33,217 nt of DNA from positions 1 through 33,217 of the forward strand of contig CATAMV010000082.1 in NCBI GenBank assembly GCA_949487855.1, in the 5' to 3' direction. This stretch comes from Bacteroidota bacterium (GTDB lineage Bacteria > Bacteroidota > Bacteroidia > Flavobacteriales > Flavobacteriaceae). Both the position numbers and the translations under genes were made by a program. The notes below the pieces were generated by a model, which had not been told where the DNA came from, searched no databases, and saw only the letters and a list, made by a program, of their open reading frames with translations. Position 1 is the stretch's first letter. Each line of letters starts with the position of its first letter. Of the stretch, positions 14,552 to 24,371 are shown in pieces.

Positions 14552-17500
14552 ATGAGTGTATTAAGCGGTATTCTAAAAACTTTTGTAGGCGACAAGGCCA
14601 AAAAAGACCTGAAAGGTTTATATCCTTTGGTGGATAAAATCCATCAAGCTGCCCAAGGTCTAACTAGCCTTTCGCATGACGAATTGCGTGCCAAAACCAC
14701 TGAATTTAAACAACGTATCGCGGAAATCCGCAAACCCCTTTTCGATGAAATCGAGGAAATCAAAACTAAAATTGATGCACTCACAGATTTAGATAAAAAA
14801 GAATTACGCTACGCTGATATTGATCGCATCACAACACAAGCACACGAAGAGGTTGCCGCTTACTTAGATGATATACTTCCAGAAGCCTTTGCTGTTGTAA
14901 AAGAAACGGCTAAACGTTTTAAGGACAATAAGGAGATAGAAGTTACTGCTACTCCTTTTGATCGATTGGTTTCTGCTACAAAGGCGAACGTGAAAATCAA
15001 ATCTGAGAAGGCACTTTGGGCAAATGCATGGGATGCCGCAGGAAAATCGGTTACTTGGGACATGGTGCACTACGACGTGCAATTGGTTGGCGGTATCGTC
15101 TTACACCAAGGCAAAATTGCTGAAATGCAAACTGGTGAAGGAAAAACATTGGTGGCTACCCTACCCGTTTATCTAAATGCACTTTCAGGCTCTGGCGTTC
15201 ATTTGGTTACGGTAAACGACTATTTGGCAAAACGAGATAGCGCTTGGATGGCACCTATATTTGAGTTTCATGGCTTAACAGTAGATTGTATTGATTATCA
15301 TCAACCTAACTCTGAGGCGCGAAGAAATGCTTACAAAGCAGATATTACATATGGCACAAATAATGAATTTGGGTTTGATTATTTACGTGATAACATGGCG
15401 CACGCCATGGATGATTTGGTGCAACGACCGCATAATTATGCCATTGTAGATGAAGTTGATTCCGTTTTGGTAGATGATGCGCGTACACCACTTATTATTT
15501 CGGGACCTGTACCAGACGGAGATAGGCATGAATTTCAATCGCTTAAACCACAAATTTCGGCATTGGTTTCGCAACAACGCCAACACCTTACAGCTGTACT
15601 TGCTGAAGCCAAAAAACTGATTAGTGATGGCGACACTAAAGAAGGAGGGTTGTTGCTACTTAGGGTGTTTCGTGGCTTGCCAAAAAACAAAGCGCTTATT
15701 AAATTTTTGAGCCAAGAGGGTATTCGGCAATTACTTCAAAAAACAGAAGCCTTTTATATGCAAGACAACAATAAAGAAATGCATAAAGTAGATGCTGATT
15801 TATTGTTTGTTATCGATGAAAAAAACAATCAAATAGAACTTACAGATAAAGGAGTTGAGTATTTGTCTAAAGGAGATGATGATCCCAATTTCTTTGTACT
15901 TCCCGACCTCGGTGGCGCCATTTCGGCTATTGAGCAAAAAGGACTTTCGCCCGAAGATGAAGCGGCTGAAAAAGAAGTGCTCTTTAAAGATTACAGCATC
16001 AAAAGTGAACGTATTCACAGCATGAATCAACTGCTAAAGGCTTATACCCTTTTTGAAAAGGATGTTGCCTATGTGGTGATGGAAAACCAAGTTAAAATTG
16101 TTGACGAGCAAACGGGCCGTATAATGGACGGGCGTCGTTATTCTGATGGATTGCATCAAGCCATTGAAGCCAAAGAAAATGTAAAAATTGAAGCAGCAAC
16201 ACAAACGTTTGCAACCATTACATTACAGAACTACTTTAGGATGTATCGCAAACTTGCTGGAATGACAGGAACAGCAATTACAGAGGCAGGAGAGTTTTGG
16301 GAAATTTACAAATTGGATGTTGTGGAAATTCCAACCAACAGACCTATAGCCAGAAAAGACGACAACGACCTTATTTACAAGACAAAACGTGAAAAGTACA
16401 ATGCGGTAATTGATCACGTTAGTTCGCTTTCACATGAAGGGCGCCCCGTGCTTATTGGTACTACATCGGTAGAAATTTCCGAGTTACTAAGCAGAATGCT
16501 TACCATACGAAAAGTACCACACAACGTACTTAATGCCAAACTGCATAAAAAAGAAGCAGACGTTGTTGCTGAAGCAGGAAAAGCAGGCATTGTAACGATC
16601 GCTACGAATATGGCAGGACGTGGTACGGATATTAAAATTAACGATGCTGTAAAAAAAGCAGGCGGACTTGCTATAATTGGTACCGAACGTCACGATTCTA
16701 GGCGTGTTGACCGTCAGTTGCGTGGGCGTTCTGGACGACAGGGAGATCCTGGAAGTTCTCAATTTTATGTGTCTTTAGAAGATAATTTAATGCGTTTGTT
16801 TGGATCAGAACGTATCTCCAAAATGATGGACCGCATGGGACACAAAGAAGGGGAAGTCATCCAGGCGAGTATGATGACAAAATCTATAGAACGTGCGCAG
16901 AAAAAAGTAGAAGAAAATAATTTTGGCATTCGCAAGCGATTACTTGAATATGACGATGTGATGAATGCACAACGAGAAGTAATTTATAAGAGACGCTACA
17001 ATGCCCTTAACGGAGAACGCTTACAAGTAGATATCGCAAACATGCTTTTTGACACCTGTGATCAAATTTGCGCTACTAACTTATCAAACAAAGACTACAA
17101 ACAATTTGAATTTGAATTGATTCGATTGTTTTCACTTACAAGTCCTGTTTCGGCTGAGGAGTTTGAAAGTCAATCTGTGGAACAGCTTACTGAGTTGGTT
17201 TATCAAGCTGCAGTGGCACACTATCAGCAAAAAATGGAGGAAAACGCAAAGCGTGTTTTCCCTGTTATCAAGGATGTCTATCAAAACCCAACTAACACCT
17301 TTAAACGTATAGTAGTTCCCTTTACAGAAGGTATTCGCACCCTGAATGTGGTCAGTGACTTGGAGAGTGCCTTTGAAAGTGAGGGTAAAAATTTAGTGCG
17401 TGATTTTGAGAAAAATATCAGTCTTGCCATTATTGACGAGTCTTGGAAGGACCACCTTCGCAAAATGGATGAGCTAAAACAATCGGTACAGCTTGCAGTT

Positions 17501-17914
17501 CATGAACAAAAAGATCCGTTATTAATTTATAAATTTGAATCGTTTGAGTTGTTCAGTGGGTTTATGGACAACGTCAACAGAGATATTATTTCATTCTTAT
17601 TCAAGGGAGAATTACCCACACAAGATCCCAATACAATCCGTGAAGCGCGTGCTACAAGAAGAAAAGAACGTGTGAACATCTCAAAAGAAGAAGTACTAAA
17701 TCAAGACCAACAGGCAATGCGTCAAGCATCGCAACAATCTGGTGGTGGTGCGATGGAAAAAGCAGAAACTATCGTACGTGAGCGTCCAAAAATTGGAAGA
17801 AACGAACGCGTTGACATCCAACATGTAGTAAGCGGTGAGCGTAAAACCGTAAAATTTAAACAAGCAGAACCCTTACTAGCAAAAGGGGAATGGGTGCTTA
17901 TTGAAGGTAACTAA
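14552..17914 (+). CDS. secA: Preprotein translocase ATPase SecA, long Bacteroidota form
   Basis: Motor that pushes unfolded preproteins through SecYEG. At 1120 aa it is about 220 aa longer than E. coli SecA. Motifs: Walker A QTGEGKT (193-199), NDYLAKRD (222-229), [16 protein letters not shown] (267-282), DEVD (300-303), MTGTA (571-575), [10 protein letters not shown] (685-694), [12 protein letters not shown] (721-732), and the helical scaffold region [16 protein letters not shown]. Extra sequence lies around 60-110 and around 325-490 in the preprotein-binding region. The C-terminus ends [20 protein letters not shown] without the CxCxSG zinc tail that binds SecB in many bacteria. The stop is 1 nt before the glycosyltransferase ATG. 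Identification is certain. Confidence 0.98.
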   Translation: MSVLSGILKTFVGDKAKKDLKGLYPLVDKIHQAAQGLTSLSHDELRAKTTEFKQRIAEIRKPLFDEIEEIKTKIDALTDLDKKELRYADIDRITTQAHEEVAAYLDDILPEAFAVVKETAKRFKDNKEIEVTATPFDRLVSATKANVKIKSEKALWANAWDAAGKSVTWDMVHYDVQLVGGIVLHQGKIAEMQTGEGKTLVATLPVYLNALSGSGVHLVTVNDYLAKRDSAWMAPIFEFHGLTVDCIDYHQPNSEARRNAYKADITYGTNNEFGFDYLRDNMAHAMDDLVQRPHNYAIVDEVDSVLVDDARTPLIISGPVPDGDRHEFQSLKPQISALVSQQRQHLTAVLAEAKKLISDGDTKEGGLLLLRVFRGLPKNKALIKFLSQEGIRQLLQKTEAFYMQDNNKEMHKVDADLLFVIDEKNNQIELTDKGVEYLSKGDDDPNFFVLPDLGGAISAIEQKGLSPEDEAAEKEVLFKDYSIKSERIHSMNQLLKAYTLFEKDVAYVVMENQVKIVDEQTGRIMDGRRYSDGLHQAIEAKENVKIEAATQTFATITLQNYFRMYRKLAGMTGTAITEAGEFWEIYKLDVVEIPTNRPIARKDDNDLIYKTKREKYNAVIDHVSSLSHEGRPVLIGTTSVEISELLSRMLTIRKVPHNVLNAKLHKKEADVVAEAGKAGIVTIATNMAGRGTDIKINDAVKKAGGLAIIGTERHDSRRVDRQLRGRSGRQGDPGSSQFYVSLEDNLMRLFGSERISKMMDRMGHKEGEVIQASMMTKSIERAQKKVEENNFGIRKRLLEYDDVMNAQREVIYKRRYNALNGERLQVDIANMLFDTCDQICATNLSNKDYKQFEFELIRLFSLTSPVSAEEFESQSVEQLTELVYQAAVAHYQQKMEENAKRVFPVIKDVYQNPTNTFKRIVVPFTEGIRTLNVVSDLESAFESEGKNLVRDFEKNISLAIIDESWKDHLRKMDELKQSVQLAVHEQKDPLLIYKFESFELFSGFMDNVNRDIISFLFKGELPTQDPNTIREARATRRKERVNISKEEVLNQDQQAMRQASQQSGGGAMEKAETIVRERPKIGRNERVDIQHVVSGERKTVKFKQAEPLLAKGEWVLIEGN

Positions 17915-17915
17915 A

Positions 17916-19025
17916 ATGGTTGTCTTAGTTGGTCCTGTTTCTCCTTTCCGCGGTGGTATAGCAGACACCAACAATTCCTTTGTAAACACATTAGTTTCAC
18001 AAGGAGAAGAGATGGTGATCTTTTCATTTTCAGTACTGTATCCAAAAGCATTATTTCCAGGGAAAACCCAATATTCATCCGAAGCAACAAACCCTAATTT
18101 CACATCGCATAGAGCAATCAATATGCTTAATCCACTAACATGGTGGAAAACAGCAAGACAAATCAAAAAATTACAACCGAGCTTGGTTGTTTTTAGGTAT
18201 TGGACCCCTTGGCTGGCACTTTGTTATCGGACTATCGCAAGTCAACTTACATGTAAAAAAATTGCCTGGGTAGATAATGCACTACCGCACGAAAGAAAAT
18301 TAGCAGATACCGTACTATTAGGAGCTTTTTTGGAGGGAATTGATGAAATACTATGCATGTCTGAAAAGGTTTCTGATGCTTTAAAAGAACAAACGCAAAA
18401 GCCAATTCATACCTATTTTCATCCCATAAACATACAGCTGCCAGAGCCAATGAAAAAAGCGAAGGCATTAGAAGTATTGGGATTAGAGGACACACTTGAA
18501 TATGTGTTATTTTTTGGATTAATTCGTCCCTATAAAGGCTTGGATATATTAATAAAAAGCCTACCACAACTCAGGCAAAAAAGACCCCGAGTACGTGTTT
18601 TGGTTGTGGGAGAACCCTACGAACCCCTACGGAAATATCGAGAGTTGGCGTCCACTTTAAAAGTGGATGATATGCTTTTGTTTCATGATCGATTTGTACC
18701 TACAACGGATGTTTCGATGTGGTTTTCGGCTTGTGATTGGGTGGTACAACCCTATATTTCAGCTACACAAAGCGGCATCACGCCTATGGCAATTCATTTT
18801 GCTAAACCAACAGTCGTTACTGATGTTGGCGGACTTGCGGAAAGTATAAATTCTAAGACAGGTATGGTATCAAAACCAAATCCAACTGCGCTTTCACAAA
18901 GCATCATAAATGCATTAGAGAATACCGAATCCTACAGCGATAATAAAGCTTTCGAATCATTAAGAGAACAAAAGAGCTGGCATCGTTTTTGTAAATTATT
19001 TTCTGTAACATTTATTCATACATAA
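17916..19025 (+). CDS. GT-B glycosyltransferase, family 4-like
   Basis: About 369 aa from the ATG at 17916, one base after the secA stop. A TTG 15 nt upstream would extend it but would overlap secA, so the ATG is preferred. The N-terminal half starts VVLVGPVSPFRGGIADTN, the nucleotide-fold loop of GT-B enzymes that act on lipid- or protein-linked sugars. The C-terminal half has FFGLIRPYKGLDILIKSLP and PYISATQSGITPMAIHFAKP followed by TDVGGLAE, which occupies the sugar-nucleotide site of family 4. Donor and acceptor cannot be predicted. Cell-surface polysaccharide or glycoprotein synthesis is the usual role. Probably co-transcribed with secA and msrA. Confidence 0.88.
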   Translation: MVVLVGPVSPFRGGIADTNNSFVNTLVSQGEEMVIFSFSVLYPKALFPGKTQYSSEATNPNFTSHRAINMLNPLTWWKTARQIKKLQPSLVVFRYWTPWLALCYRTIASQLTCKKIAWVDNALPHERKLADTVLLGAFLEGIDEILCMSEKVSDALKEQTQKPIHTYFHPINIQLPEPMKKAKALEVLGLEDTLEYVLFFGLIRPYKGLDILIKSLPQLRQKRPRVRVLVVGEPYEPLRKYRELASTLKVDDMLLFHDRFVPTTDVSMWFSACDWVVQPYISATQSGITPMAIHFAKPTVVTDVGGLAESINSKTGMVSKPNPTALSQSIINALENTESYSDNKAFESLREQKSWHRFCKLFSVTFIHT

Positions 19026-19028
19026 ATT

Positions 19029-19679
19029 ATGCGACTTTTTCTTATCAGTATTCAAATTGCAGCATGTACAATTGCAGCACCTAAGCCAGTAAACAATTCA
19101 ACCCCAGTTGCAAAGGCAACGTATATGGTCACTCAAGAACACAAAGCGGCCTATTTTGCTTCGGGATGTTTTTGGTGTGTTGAGGCCGTTTTTGAGCAGG
19201 TTGACGGTGTAAAAGAGGCAATATCTGGATACGCTGGTGGAGCAACAATAAATCCAAATTACAGGCAAGTTGTTTCTGGTAAAACAGGGCATGCCGAAAG
19301 TATTAAGGTTATCTATGACCCAAATAAAGTTTCTTTTGAAACACTTGTTCAAGTGTTTTTTGGATCGCACGATCCAACCACGCTTAACAGACAAGGTCCA
19401 GATAAAGGAACCCACTACCGCTCTATTGCCTTTTATGAAACTGAAGAAGAAAAAAAGACAATAGAACAAACAATAAAAAAACTTGGAGATATAAAGCGTT
19501 ACAAAAATCCAATTGTAACGGAAGTAAAAAAGTTAAATGCGTTTTATCAAGCGGAGGACTATCATCAAGATTTTGAAGCAAACAACCCCAACAATCCATA
19601 CATAAGAGCGGTTTCAAAACCAAGAGTCAGTCGATTTTTACAGGCGTACCCAGAATTGGTTAAAGCGGATTTGGAATAA
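19029..19679 (+). CDS. msrA: Peptide-methionine (S)-S-oxide reductase, probably exported
   Basis: Repairs methionine-S-sulfoxide in proteins. The 216-aa protein contains the catalytic ASGCFWCVEAVFEQ (C47, C50), GYAGG, TGHAE and HDPTTLNRQGPDKGTHYRS, all standard MsrA landmarks, then the YHQDFEANNPNNPYI segment. Residues 1-13 (MRLFLISIQIAAC) look like a very short lipoprotein signal with Cys13 as the lipidated residue, which would place it in the periplasm or on the outer membrane. The signal is shorter than normal, so this is moderate. It begins 3 nt after the glycosyltransferase and its 3' end overlaps the convergent PAP2 gene by 20 bp. Confidence 0.94.
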   Translation: MRLFLISIQIAACTIAAPKPVNNSTPVAKATYMVTQEHKAAYFASGCFWCVEAVFEQVDGVKEAISGYAGGATINPNYRQVVSGKTGHAESIKVIYDPNKVSFETLVQVFFGSHDPTTLNRQGPDKGTHYRSIAFYETEEEKKTIEQTIKKLGDIKRYKNPIVTEVKKLNAFYQAEDYHQDFEANNPNNPYIRAVSKPRVSRFLQAYPELVKADLE

Positions 19680-20220
19680 ATTTCAAATATATTTTGGCAA
19701 ATAGCCACCCTGCAAAAGCACCAAAAACTGCACCACTTATGACATCAAGCGGGTAATGAACGCCAATATAAATACGGCTGTAAGCGACTAACGTTGCAAT
19801 TACAAAAAGGAGTCTCATGGCGCGAAATCGCTTTGCAAAAAGCACCACAAAAAACGTAGCAATAGCAAACGAATTGGATGCATGACCCGAAAAATAACTG
19901 TATTTTCCGCCACAACTGGATTTAACAAGACGCATCAGACCTTCTAAGGACTCCTCGTGACAAGGACGTAAACGCTGAAACCCATTTTTAAAAGCATTGG
20001 TTATTTGGTCTGTGAAGGTTATCAAGAGTGCAATGGTTAGTAAAAGCCAAAGTGTGTTTTTCCAACCCAACCATTTACTGCAAATTGCAGTAAGCACCAC
20101 ATAAAAAGCAATCGTGTTCTTTTTGTCTGTAAGTGCCATCCAAAATGAATCAAACTGAGGAGTTCCCAAGTTGTTTAGCCACAAAAAAAGATCCTTATCC
20201 CAAAGCAGTAAGGTATCCAT
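19660..20220 (-). CDS. PAP2 superfamily membrane phosphatase
   Basis: A 186-aa integral membrane lipid phosphatase of the PAP2 type (undecaprenyl-diphosphate or phosphatidate phosphatase-like). The three-part active site is complete: KNGFQRLRP (K78, R85-P86), YFSGHAS (S111-G-H113) and SRIYIGVHYPLD (R149, H155, D159). Five or six membrane helices flank these. Substrate is not predictable; recycling of undecaprenyl pyrophosphate or removal of lipid phosphates are the likely choices. Its ATG shares one base with the TAA stop of the 77-aa gene, so translation is probably coupled. It is the last gene of the six-gene minus-strand run. Confidence 0.93.
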   Translation of the reverse strand: MDTLLLWDKDLFLWLNNLGTPQFDSFWMALTDKKNTIAFYVVLTAICSKWLGWKNTLWLLLTIALLITFTDQITNAFKNGFQRLRPCHEESLEGLMRLVKSSCGGKYSYFSGHASNSFAIATFFVVLFAKRFRAMRLLFVIATLVAYSRIYIGVHYPLDVISGAVFGAFAGWLFAKIYLKFIPNPL

Positions 20221-20453
20221 TAATCTGTATAATTATTGATTTCATTATCATAAAATTCCGTAGCTCGCTCTACCCATAGCGCCATTTCCTCGGTGGCCTG
20301 CTCTTTATCTTCTTTTGAAAAAGTTTCCCACCATTCTAACTCATCATTAGAAAGATTTAGAATAAAACGGGGGAAATTTGTGTGTACTACAAAAATAGCT
20401 TCAGGGAAATCAGCATTATCGGCAAGTAAAAATTCTGGAAGTGCATCAGACAT
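20220..20453 (-). CDS. Small acidic protein of unknown function (77 aa)
   Basis: I do not recognise a named domain. The ATG at 20451-20453 is chosen because it overlaps the MATE gene's stop by 8 bp and begins a protein-like sequence (MSDALPEFLLADNADFPEAI); the open frame runs further upstream only inside the MATE gene. The protein is soluble and acidic, with a hydrophobic-aromatic centre (FVVHTNFPRFILNL), then WWETFSKED and a C-terminal amphipathic helix. Its stop overlaps the PAP2 start by one base. Overlaps on both sides imply translational coupling and real coding status. I recall similar small proteins in flavobacterial genomes but no assigned role. Confidence 0.72.
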   Translation of the reverse strand: MSDALPEFLLADNADFPEAIFVVHTNFPRFILNLSNDELEWWETFSKEDKEQATEEMALWVERATEFYDNEINNYTD

Positions 20454-21810
20454 GTAATCGAATGAGTTTGTTAGACAAATACCTAAAGCGAAGATACAAC
20501 AACAAAGACGAAACCACGAGTCCAAGGCTAAGTCCAATCCAAACACCTTTAGCACCAAGGTTAGCAGTTATACTCAAATACAGCATAACGGGAACACCTG
20601 TTAAACCATAAGCTAAAAAGGTAATCCATGTAGGTATTTTTACGTCTTGTAAACCACGAAGACTGCCTAATGCTACCACTTGTGCACCATCAAAGATTTG
20701 AAAAAAAGCAGCAATAAAAAGCAATGATGCTGCCAGTTCTGCCACTGCAAAGGTGTCAAGTCCTGTGGACGGATCTAAATACAGCCACGGAAACCAACTG
20801 TTCCCGAGTATAAACAATGCCGCAAATACTATATCGAGCAGTAGCGTGATTAAAAAAACCGAAAGTGCAATACGCTTTAGTTCTTTAAAAGCACCCAACC
20901 CCTTTTGATTGCCTACCCGTATGGTTGCTGCTACGCTAAGTCCCATAGCGACCATAAAGGTCATGGACGATAAGTTTAGTGCTATTTGATTGGCAGCTTG
21001 TGCGTCTTTACTTAAAAATCCGCAAACCCAAATGGCGAAGGTAAAAAACCCAACTTCGAAAAACATTTGCAATGAAGATGGAAAACCAAGTTTTAAAATT
21101 TGTTTTAATTCCTTTTTGTGAAATGATAATGGCAGAATTCCACGAATAAAAGCAGCTGTCTTAGGGTCTTTATACAGCAAGATGAAAATAAAAATAAGCA
21201 TAACCACGCGCGAAGCTAGTGTACCCACCGCAGCACCAGTTACGCCCCACTTTGGGAAAATCCACACACCAAAAATCAAAAAATAATTGATAATCACATT
21301 TACAACATTTGCTAACAATGTGGCATACATGGAGTATTTGGTAAGCGACATACCATCTGAAAATTGTTTAAAAGCTTGAAAAATCACCAAGGGAATAAGC
21401 GAAAATGCAACCCAATTCAAATATGGAAATGACAATACTACAACAGATGCTTCTTGACCCATTTTAAAGAGCAGTGGTTTTGCTATATACACAGCCAAGA
21501 ATAATACGATACCTAAAATTGTACACAACCGGAGTCCCTCAATCAATACTTTTTGAGAAGCAGTTTGGTGATTTGCTGCGTCTGCTTCAGCAATAAGAGG
21601 CGTAATGGCAGTTGAAAACCCAATACCAATAGCCATAGCGATAAACACAAAACTATTTCCAAGGGATATAGCAGCCAGCTCAGTTGTTCCCAACTGACCT
21701 ACCATAATGTTGTCTATAAATTGTACTAATGTATGGCCAAGCATTCCCAACATAACGGGCCAAGCGAGACGTAAATTGGTTTTGAATTCTTTGGTGTATT
21801 GTTGGAGCAT
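20446..21810 (-). CDS. MATE family efflux transporter
   Basis: A 454-aa integral membrane exporter, probably Na+ or H+ driven, of the NorM/DinF type. About twelve membrane helices are visible in two related halves. Family marks include the start LRLAWPVMLGMLGHTLVQFIDNIMVGQLG (17-45, read as the first helix), FGVWIFPKWGVTGAAVGTL, and in the second half AAFFQIFDGAQVVALGSLRGLQD followed by a long final helix. Substrates (drugs, cationic compounds or metabolites) cannot be predicted. It starts 9 nt after the M28 peptidase and overlaps the 77-aa gene by 8 bp. I infer it shares a transcript with the upstream response-regulator gene. Confidence 0.94.
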   Translation of the reverse strand: MLQQYTKEFKTNLRLAWPVMLGMLGHTLVQFIDNIMVGQLGTTELAAISLGNSFVFIAMAIGIGFSTAITPLIAEADAANHQTASQKVLIEGLRLCTILGIVLFLAVYIAKPLLFKMGQEASVVVLSFPYLNWVAFSLIPLVIFQAFKQFSDGMSLTKYSMYATLLANVVNVIINYFLIFGVWIFPKWGVTGAAVGTLASRVVMLIFIFILLYKDPKTAAFIRGILPLSFHKKELKQILKLGFPSSLQMFFEVGFFTFAIWVCGFLSKDAQAANQIALNLSSMTFMVAMGLSVAATIRVGNQKGLGAFKELKRIALSVFLITLLLDIVFAALFILGNSWFPWLYLDPSTGLDTFAVAELAASLLFIAAFFQIFDGAQVVALGSLRGLQDVKIPTWITFLAYGLTGVPVMLYLSITANLGAKGVWIGLSLGLVVSSLLLYLRFRYLSNKLIRLHV

Positions 21811-21819
21811 TCTTAGTGT

Positions 21820-23220
21820 TTACTGTTTAATTGTGTTCGGGATAGGATTTACTAAACCGTATTTATCGTACAAGTAAATTAAGGATGTCATGGTAGCTGC
21901 GCCCAGCTCTAATTCACGTTTATTTACCGCATCAAAAGTATCATTTTCAGCGTGGTGATGGTCAAAATACCGCTGCGAATCAGGTCGAAGTCCTGCCAAA
22001 ACATTGTACTTGTTTTTAAGTGGCCGAATGTCTGCACCACTCCCACCCTGCTCAAAATAATGAACTAAATACGGTTTAAATAGGGGTTTCCATGTTTCAA
22101 CTTGAGCAAATTCTTCGTCTGAACAGTTGAATGAAAAGCCACGAGGCGTAAATCCGCCTGCGTCTGATTCGAGCGCAAAAATGTGTTTTTCATTATTCGC
22201 AAGCACACTATTAGCATACGCATTGCCACCACGCAATCCATTTTCTTCATTCATGAACAACACAACTCTAATGGTACGCTTTGGACGATAACCTGATTTT
22301 TTAAATAAGCGCAATACTTCCATTGATTGTACTACTCCAGCGCCGTCGTCGTGAGCGCCATCTCCTAGGTCCCAAGAATCTAAATGTCCACCTACTACGA
22401 TAATTTCATTAGGAAATTCACTTCCTTTAATTTCACCAACAACATTGTGTGATAAAACATCTGGATAGGTTTTACATTGCTGGCGGAAGAGAAATTTCAA
22501 CTTAGGCTCAAGTTTTAGTAAATAGCTTAATTTTTCAGCGGCATTCGTGCTGATGGCTGCCGCTGGAATACGTTTCGATACATTTTGATCGCCATAACTC
22601 ATGGCGCCTGTGTGTGGAAAATCATCTAATCGTAAATTCATAGAACGAACAATGACGCCTACGGCACCAAATTCACTTGCCTCCCGAGCACCATCGTATC
22701 GTTGATCTACACAACCCGAATAAGCTTGAAATGTACTGATAAGGTTTGCTTGCATGGGACGGTTAAAGAAAACTATTTTTCCTTCAATATTTTCACGCCC
22801 TAATTTGGCTAAATCTTCAATACCCTGAACTTCAACAACTCTAGCTTTTAACCCAACAGAGGGGGTTGCAACTGAGCCACCAAGTGCTGTAATAGGCACA
22901 TTAAATGTGACGCCAGGTGCTGTTTCTATAAGAGCAAATTCTTTTGGACCACGTACCCATTTTGGAACCTTGACCGCTTGCAAGTAAACCCGATCGAGAC
23001 CTAATGACTCAAGTTCTGATTTTGTCCATACCACTGCGCGTTCTGCTCCTAAAGAACCTGACAAACGACTGCCAATTCGATTTGACAAATAATTCAACCA
23101 TTCATAAGATTGACCTTCTAATAATGCAATATCATAGAACTGTTTTAGTTGATTTTTATCAACTGTATTGGGCTGTCCATATAGCATAACACAGCAAAAA
23201 AGAAGCATTAATCGAATCAT
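21820..23220 (-). CDS. Secreted M28 family zinc metallopeptidase with PA-domain insert
   Basis: A 466-aa aminopeptidase/carboxypeptidase-like enzyme related to carboxypeptidase Q. A signal peptide ([16 protein letters not shown]) indicates export. The peptidase domain is interrupted by a protease-associated region (about 95-255). Zinc site: GGHLDSWDLGDGAHDDGAG (H279, D291), catalytic NEENG (E325, E326), ESDAGG (D353) and YFDHHHAENDT (a His among 421-423), all present. It should trim peptides in the periplasm or outside the cell. Its ATG overlaps the response regulator's TGA stop by 4 bases (ATGA), which indicates translational coupling. Confidence 0.93.
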   Translation of the reverse strand: MIRLMLLFCCVMLYGQPNTVDKNQLKQFYDIALLEGQSYEWLNYLSNRIGSRLSGSLGAERAVVWTKSELESLGLDRVYLQAVKVPKWVRGPKEFALIETAPGVTFNVPITALGGSVATPSVGLKARVVEVQGIEDLAKLGRENIEGKIVFFNRPMQANLISTFQAYSGCVDQRYDGAREASEFGAVGVIVRSMNLRLDDFPHTGAMSYGDQNVSKRIPAAAISTNAAEKLSYLLKLEPKLKFLFRQQCKTYPDVLSHNVVGEIKGSEFPNEIIVVGGHLDSWDLGDGAHDDGAGVVQSMEVLRLFKKSGYRPKRTIRVVLFMNEENGLRGGNAYANSVLANNEKHIFALESDAGGFTPRGFSFNCSDEEFAQVETWKPLFKPYLVHYFEQGGSGADIRPLKNKYNVLAGLRPDSQRYFDHHHAENDTFDAVNKRELELGAATMTSLIYLYDKYGLVNPIPNTIKQ

Positions 23221-24371
23221 GGGTTTTCATTTAGTGTTGTGTATAAAGTAACGTCATGGGCAGAAATATGATGATCGCTAAGTATATGCAATCGCTCTAT
23301 AACGTTTCGTAATTGCCTGATATTTCCAGTCCAATCAATTGCTTGTAACGCATTAATTGCTTCTGGATGTAGTTCTTTTCGGGGACTCAACTCGGCTAAA
23401 AAATGTTGTGCTAAAAGTGGAATATCGTCTCTTCTGTCGTTAAGTGGCGGTACGTAAAGTTCAATAACGGCAAGGCGGTGATACAAATCTTCACGAAAAC
23501 GGTTTTGAGCAATTTCTTCTTTGATATTTTTGTTTGTTGCGGCTATTACGCGTACATCAACTGATATGGGCTTGTCACTACCTACACGTTGAATTTTGTG
23601 CTCTTCAAGCGCACGTAACACTTTGGCTTGAGCAGCCAAACTCATATCTCCAATTTCATCCAAAAAAAGTGTTCCGCCATGGGCTTGCTCAAAAGTACCC
23701 TTTCGGTCTTTGTGTGCCGAAGTAAATGAACCTTTCATATGACCAAAAAGTTCACTTTCAATAAGTTCTGAAGGAATAGCAGCGCAATTTACTTCTACAA
23801 AAGGGGCATCAGAACGATTACTTTTGTGGTGCAAGGCACGGGCAACCAACTCCTTACCGCTTCCGTTTGGCCCTTGGATAAAAATACGAGCCATGGTTGG
23901 CGCTACTTTAGCTACCATACTGTGAATGATTTGAATTGAGTCTGACTCGCCAACCATTGTGTATTTCTTTGGTATCCTTTTGACGTTGGATTTTTTAGGC
24001 TTTGCCTGAACATTCAATGCCGATCGTACGGTTTGGAGTAAGTGATTCAAGTCGGGCGGCTTGGCAATATAGTCGTAAGCACCCAATCGCATGGCTTGAA
24101 CTGCAGTTTCCAAATCACCATGACCTGAAATCATTACAATCGGAGTCTGGGGAGACTGTTCTTGCACGTATGACAACACCTCTATTCCATCCTTTTTTGG
24201 CATTTTAATATCACATAAAATAAGGTCAAAAGTGTTTTTTGATATCAACGCAATTGCCGAAACACCATCTTCAGCTTCGCTAAAGGTCATTGTTTTGTCA
24301 TGTTCAGAAAGAACTTTACGCAGCACACGTCGGATGTTTGCTTCGTCTTCTACAATTAAGATATATGCCAT
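23217..24371 (-). CDS. Sigma54-type AAA+ response regulator without DNA-binding domain
   Basis: A 384-aa NtrC-like protein. The receiver domain (1-120) has phosphoacceptor D54 (LILCDIKMP), S82 and K104. The AAA+ domain (about 140-365) has Walker A GPNGSGKE (167-174), Walker [10 protein letters not shown] (D238, E239), and [10 protein letters not shown] with the arginine fingers. The sigma54-contact loop, normally GAFTGA, reads GSFTSA (214-219). The chain ends just after [12 protein letters not shown], so the usual Fis-type helix-turn-helix is missing. It therefore probably works without its own DNA site, or does something other than open sigma54 promoters. No histidine kinase is adjacent. It directly abuts the MscS gene (stop and ATG touch) and overlaps the peptidase by 4 nt. 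Confidence 0.93.
   Translation of the reverse strand: MAYILIVEDEANIRRVLRKVLSEHDKTMTFSEAEDGVSAIALISKNTFDLILCDIKMPKKDGIEVLSYVQEQSPQTPIVMISGHGDLETAVQAMRLGAYDYIAKPPDLNHLLQTVRSALNVQAKPKKSNVKRIPKKYTMVGESDSIQIIHSMVAKVAPTMARIFIQGPNGSGKELVARALHHKSNRSDAPFVEVNCAAIPSELIESELFGHMKGSFTSAHKDRKGTFEQAHGGTLFLDEIGDMSLAAQAKVLRALEEHKIQRVGSDKPISVDVRVIAATNKNIKEEIAQNRFREDLYHRLAVIELYVPPLNDRRDDIPLLAQHFLAELSPRKELHPEAINALQAIDWTGNIRQLRNVIERLHILSDHHISAHDVTLYTTLNENP

Noticed and set aside
20454-20558. A 35-codon N-terminal extension of the 77-aa gene
   Set aside because: It lies entirely inside the MATE gene in another frame, and the ATG at 20453 sits exactly at the MATE stop, as expected for coupled genes.
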